Of a stretch of 7,594 nucleotides of DNA, positions 5,592 to 7,594 are shown piece after piece; position 1 is the first letter of the stretch; each line of letters opens with the position of its first letter. The notes beneath the pieces are model-generated. The model was not told the origin of the DNA, made no database searches, and was given only the letters and a program-made list of their open reading frames with translations. This DNA is from Candidatus Cloacimonadota bacterium (GTDB taxonomy: Bacteria; Cloacimonadota; Cloacimonadia; JGIOTU-2), in assembly GCA_021158425.1 (NCBI GenBank), contig JAGGUR010000112.1, forward strand, positions 1 through 7,594, in the 5' to 3' direction. The translations under genes were made by a program, and so were the position numbers.

Positions 5592-5880
5592 TTTAATTAT
5601 GAAGTACTATGTTTATGTGTTAAGGAGTAAAAGAGATGGTAAATACTATGTTGGTTTTTCTGAAGATCTGGAGAAAAGGCTTAAACTACATAGCAAAGGT
5701 CAAGTATTATCAACTAAGTATAGGCGACCGTTAGAGTTGGTTTATTATGAGATTAGTTTTAATAAGGAAGATGCCTTACATAGAGAAAGATACTTAAAAA
5801 CAACCTATGGTAGAAGATACATAAAAAATCGAATTAAGAACCAAACACAAGGAATAGAGATATGAGTTATTACACTGGGC
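5581..5880 (+). mobile_element. Minimal GIY-YIG element with 12-bp terminal inverted repeats
   Basis: GCCCAGTGTAAT at 5581-5592 is the exact reverse complement of ATTACACTGGGC at 5869-5880. Between them is almost only one nuclease gene, with 6 bases before its ATG and 3 bases after its stop. The 300 bp interrupt a four-helix-bundle gene. Deleting 303 bp (5580-5882, or equally 5579-5881) rejoins Asn-Ile-Ala to Glu-Gly-Phe-Gly-Arg in frame. The left repeat contains the stop codon of the upstream fragment, and the right repeat follows the start codon of the downstream fragment. No clear target-site duplication is visible. The insertion is well supported by the split reading frame. How the element moves is unknown. 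Confidence 0.75.
5599..5865 (+). CDS. Small GIY-YIG domain nuclease within the inserted element
   Basis: This 88-residue protein is little more than a GIY-YIG nuclease domain of the small, UvrC-N/Slx1-like bacterial class. The first motif is YYVYVLRS (GIY equivalent Tyr4-Val-Tyr6-Val). The second is KYYVGF (YIG equivalent Tyr17-Val-Gly19). Arg27 in LEKRLKLH, His31 and Glu63 in HRERYLKT fit the conserved Arg, His and metal-binding Glu. STKYRRPLELVYYE is typical of the stand-alone class. There is no added DNA-binding domain like that of I-TevI, so specificity is unexplained. The ATG is 7 bases after the upstream TAA with no SD, suggesting re-initiation. Its stop overlaps the next ATG (ATGA). 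Its place between inverted repeats inside another gene suggests a homing-type or transposition function, but many relatives are free-standing genes. Confidence 0.9.
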   Translation: MKYYVYVLRSKRDGKYYVGFSEDLEKRLKLHSKGQVLSTKYRRPLELVYYEISFNKEDALHRERYLKTTYGRRYIKNRIKNQTQGIEI

Positions 5881-6104
5881 AAGAAGGATTTGGGAGATTT
5901 CACTACAAAGAAAATCTGAAGTTTTGTTTTTATGCCAGAGGTTCATTGGAAGAAACACAAGATTGGCTAAGAAAAGTATACAAACGAAAACTAATAAGTA
6001 GTGATAATAAAGAGAAAATTAAATCCTTCTTATCAATATTTCCTCAAAAGTTTAACGCATACATTAACAAAATAAAGCAATATAAAAACCAAAATAATGA
6101 ATAA
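5862..6104 (+). CDS. Four-helix-bundle (S23-type) protein, C-terminal fragment
   Basis: The 80-residue ORF begins with seven residues encoded by the inserted element (MSYYTGQ). It then continues the four-helix-bundle family exactly where the upstream fragment broke off: EGFGRFHYKENLKFCFYARGSLEETQDWLRKVY, with helix 4 near the end. It is in the same frame as the N-terminal fragment. Joined at Ala51/Glu8 the two give 124 residues, the usual family length. The ATG at 5862 overlaps the nuclease stop as ATGA, a typical arrangement for coupled translation, so this half can be made as its own polypeptide. Conserved residues are intact with no internal stops. This argues that the insertion is recent or that the split protein still works. 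Confidence 0.85.
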   Translation: MSYYTGQEGFGRFHYKENLKFCFYARGSLEETQDWLRKVYKRKLISSDNKEKIKSFLSIFPQKFNAYINKIKQYKNQNNE

Positions 6105-6130
6105 TCTAAATAATACCCAACAACATCTTA

Positions 6131-6170
6131 CCAGTTTACAAGTTCACCAGTTCACGGGTTTACTAAATTA
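6131..6170. repeat. Downstream octamer repeat array, inverted relative to the upstream one
   Basis: Five consecutive 8-bp units, CCAGTTTA, CAAGTTCA, CCAGTTCA, CGGGTTTA and CTAAATTA, are in the orientation opposite to the TAAACTGG units at 5342-5381. An SD (GAGG, 6171-6174) follows at once, as it does after the upstream array. The four-helix-bundle locus is thus bracketed by these arrays. Confidence 0.8.
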
Positions 6171-6180
6171 GAGGTTAATT

Positions 6181-7131
6181 ATGAAAAAACATTATATTGA
6201 AAATTTATCTGATTACTTAGGAACTGAAATAGTTAGTTTCTTTGCAATTAGCGAAAAATCATTAAGAAAAAGTCGTGCAGGAAAATCATACATCAGAGTA
6301 ACATGTATTGATAAAACAGGTCAGATTATCGGGAATATCTGGGATAATGTGAAACAACTTGAATCCCAGTTCACTGTTGGAGATATTGTTAAAGTAAAAG
6401 CATCTGTTGATATTTATGAAGGTAATTTACAGTTAAATATATCTAATATCAGAAAAGCTGAAGAAAGCGAATATGAAATATCAGATTTCTCACCTACCAC
6501 TACAAAAAATATAAATAAATTAACTGAACAACTTTTCAGATTTATAGATTCAATACAAAATCAGTATCTAAATAAATTACTTCATCTTTTTTTTGAGGAT
6601 AAAGAATTCTTGAAAAAATTTGTATCAGCTCCAGCAGCAAAATCCTGGCATCACAATAAAATTGGTGGACTTATACACCACACTATAACAGTAACTAATA
6701 TTTGCAATTCGGTTGCAAACTTTTATGATGATATTGACAGAGATTTACTCGTATGTTGTGCAATACTGCATGATATAGGAAAAGTAGATGAGTACTGTCT
6801 TAGACCTTTTATAGACTTTACAGATGAAGGAAAACTTGTTGGTCATATAGTTATCGGTGATAAAATGGTTGTTGATAAAATTCAGCAAATTAATAATTTC
6901 CCGCCAATGTTAAAGAATAAAATTAGACATCTGCTCTTAAGTCATCATGGTGAAAGAGAAAAAGGAGCGGTAGTTTTACCAAAAACAAAAGAAGCAATAT
7001 TACTTCATTATGCAGATAATATGGATGCTCACATAATGGGAGTACAGGATTTAATCGAAAAAGCCAAAAAACAGAACAGGGATTGGACTGAATATAATAA
7101 CTTGACAAAAAGAGAATATTATACGAAATAG
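6181..7131 (+). CDS. yhaM: YhaM-type 3'-5' exoribonuclease (OB-fold plus HD domain)
   Basis: The 316-residue protein matches the length and two-domain plan of YhaM, a metal-dependent 3'-5' exonuclease that trims RNA (and ssDNA) ends. Residues ~12-95 form an OB-fold nucleic-acid-binding domain (YIRVTCIDKTG, GDIVKVKASVDIYEGNLQL). Residues ~160-285 form the HD domain: GGLIHHTITV (His166/167), the doublet AILHDIGKV (His197-Asp198, Lys201), VGHI (His222), LLSHHGE (His255-His256) and HYADNMDAH (Asp279). All metal-ligand positions are present. The C-terminus NRDWTEYNNLTKREYYTK resembles the family's end, so the stop is natural. GAGG lies 6 bases before the ATG, straight after the octamer array. An HD phosphohydrolase of other specificity is possible but less likely given the OB-fold fusion. 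Confidence 0.88.
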   Translation: MKKHYIENLSDYLGTEIVSFFAISEKSLRKSRAGKSYIRVTCIDKTGQIIGNIWDNVKQLESQFTVGDIVKVKASVDIYEGNLQLNISNIRKAEESEYEISDFSPTTTKNINKLTEQLFRFIDSIQNQYLNKLLHLFFEDKEFLKKFVSAPAAKSWHHNKIGGLIHHTITVTNICNSVANFYDDIDRDLLVCCAILHDIGKVDEYCLRPFIDFTDEGKLVGHIVIGDKMVVDKIQQINNFPPMLKNKIRHLLLSHHGEREKGAVVLPKTKEAILLHYADNMDAHIMGVQDLIEKAKKQNRDWTEYNNLTKREYYTK

Positions 7132-7173
7132 TGTCAAATAATTTGACAAAGAGAGAATATTATACGAAATAGT
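7096..7173. repeat. Tandem duplication of the yhaM 3' end, period 41 bp
   Basis: Bases 7096-7132 recur at 7137-7173 with 35 of 37 identical. The first copy encodes the last residues of the protein and its TAG stop; the second is a non-coding echo, including a second TAG. The 41-bp period is not a multiple of three, but the first stop ends translation before it matters. Confidence 0.85.
7132..7148. repeat. Perfect 17-bp palindrome after the yhaM stop
   Basis: TGTCAAATAATTTGACA has 8-bp arms around a central A and begins at the base after the TAG stop. It could be an operator-like site or a weak RNA hairpin. It was created at the junction of the tandem duplication. Confidence 0.6.
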
Positions 7174-7306
7174 ATTATTTAATAAGAAATTAAAAAAATT
7201 GCAGGATGAGACAAAACACAATGAAGATAACGCAAATGAATAGCAAAGTAAATAAACAAATAAGCATTTTCCTCTCTCCTTTACTCTACAATAATAACTT
7301 CATAAT

Positions 7307-7323
7307 ATTTAGCTTAGCTAAAT
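7307..7323. repeat. Perfect 17-bp palindrome
   Basis: ATTTAGCT and AGCTAAAT flank a single T. It has an operator-like shape, with no gene close by on which to place a role. Confidence 0.5.
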
Positions 7324-7350
7324 TAAAAATATGCAAATGTCAAAATTAGG

Positions 7351-7376
7351 TCCCTCCTGATAAAAATCTGGCGGGA
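7351..7376. repeat. Imperfect hairpin TCCCTCC / GGCGGGA
   Basis: The arms 7351-7357 and 7370-7376 pair with one mismatch. GAT (7359-7361) and ATC (7366-7368) close an AAAA loop. It resembles a diverged member of the CCCGAT/ATCGGG hairpins elsewhere in the window. Confidence 0.5.
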
Positions 7377-7404
7377 GAAAAAAGTTAATGTCACAAATAG
7401 GCAA

Positions 7405-7420
7405 TGTCCCACAGGGGACA
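7405..7420. repeat. Short hairpin TGTCCC / GGGACA
   Basis: The arms 7405-7410 and 7415-7420 are perfect around loop ACAG. The arms share their outer six bases with the hairpin at 4058-4079. No T-tract follows. Confidence 0.5.
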
Positions 7421-7583
7421 ATGAGATATGTTAACCAGTAAAAGAAACAAGCAATAATGATGAAATGAGCCACAACTTGTCCGCCTTTTGGTGGAAAAAC
7501 ACACAAAAGTACACAGAATGAAATATATTGAATTTGAAATTTTTGTGTATTTTTCATGTGATTTCGTGGCTGAATAATTCAAA

Positions 7584-7588
7584 AGGAG
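7584..7588 (+). promoter_or_regulatory. Shine-Dalgarno site for a gene starting just beyond the window
   Basis: AGGAG within AAAAGGAGAAAAAA lies 6 bases from the right edge. An SD this strong in AT-rich intergenic DNA suggests a start codon within the next few bases outside the window. Confidence 0.5.
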
Positions 7589-7594
7589 AAAAAA

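Larger units (their letters stand above)
7174..7594. other. Intergenic region with no supported gene
   Basis: No family motif, start with SD or conserved frame is visible on either strand. The minus-strand open frames run through AT-rich, repeat-like sequence and hairpin arms. The region holds three small palindromes and, at the right edge, an SD. The stretch from about 7540 (TTTTTGTGTATTTTTC, then GATTTCGTGGCTGAAT) resembles the CTTTGTG-type sequence before the PHP gene. Confidence 0.65.

Noticed and set aside
5581..5880. Group I/II intron, intein or programmed ribosomal bypass explaining the split four-helix-bundle gene
   Set aside because: The insert is 300 bp with 267 bp of ORF, leaving no room for a ribozyme core. 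It has stop codons in the host frame, so it is not an intein. No matching take-off and landing codons are seen for bypassing. An insertion giving two separate ORFs is simpler.
7143..7178. Promoter from TTGACA after yhaM
   Set aside because: The -35-like hexamer is part of the duplicated coding end, and no -10-like hexamer lies at 16-18 bp.
7318..7557. 79-codon minus-strand ORF with hydrophobic residues
   Set aside because: It passes through two hairpins and repeat-like T/G-rich DNA, and no convincing SD or family motif was found. The hydrophobic look follows from AT-rich composition.

Overview
The window is AT-rich bacterial DNA (roughly one third G+C by eye). All genes I can support lie on the + strand. 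Start sites are of bacterial type: Shine-Dalgarno (SD) sequences before several genes, and probable GTG starts for trxA and ddl. The housekeeping genes are bacterial (Ddl makes a peptidoglycan precursor). The intergenic regions are full of short palindromes and dispersed-repeat-like sequence, and there is a four-helix-bundle (S23/23S rRNA intervening-sequence type) gene. Together these suggest an uncultivated candidate-phylum bacterium rather than a well-known model group. I cannot name the phylum.

Positions 1-2883 form a compact run: the 3' end of thioredoxin reductase (trxB), thioredoxin (trxA), a small Cys-rich protein, nucleoside diphosphate kinase (ndk) and acetate kinase (ackA). A probable ddl (D-Ala-D-Ala ligase) follows after 60 bp. 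TrxB/TrxA form a thiol redox pair. AckA makes ATP from acetyl phosphate and Ndk spreads that phosphate over the NTP pool. The trxB-trxA gap holds a palindromic element flanked by a perfect 14-bp direct repeat. AckA carries a tail of about 28 residues that looks like translated dispersed-repeat sequence.

Positions 3880-4276 have no gene but hold a short tandem repeat and five palindromes or hairpins. They lead into a PHP-domain metal-dependent phosphoesterase gene (4277-5341).

Positions 5342-6180 are the most interesting part. A four-helix-bundle gene, bracketed by arrays of an 8-bp repeat in opposite orientations, is split at its conserved Asn-Ile-Ala-Glu-Gly motif. The insert is a roughly 300-bp element made of almost nothing but one GIY-YIG nuclease gene between perfect 12-bp terminal inverted repeats. 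Removing 303 bp restores a 124-residue reading frame. The downstream half has its own ATG, which overlaps the nuclease stop codon (ATGA), so both halves may still be made as a split protein.

Positions 6181-7131 encode a YhaM-type OB-fold plus HD-domain 3'-5' exoribonuclease. Its last codons are tandemly duplicated just downstream. Positions 7132-7594 have no gene I can support, only small palindromes and, at the very end, an SD sequence for a gene that presumably starts just past the window.
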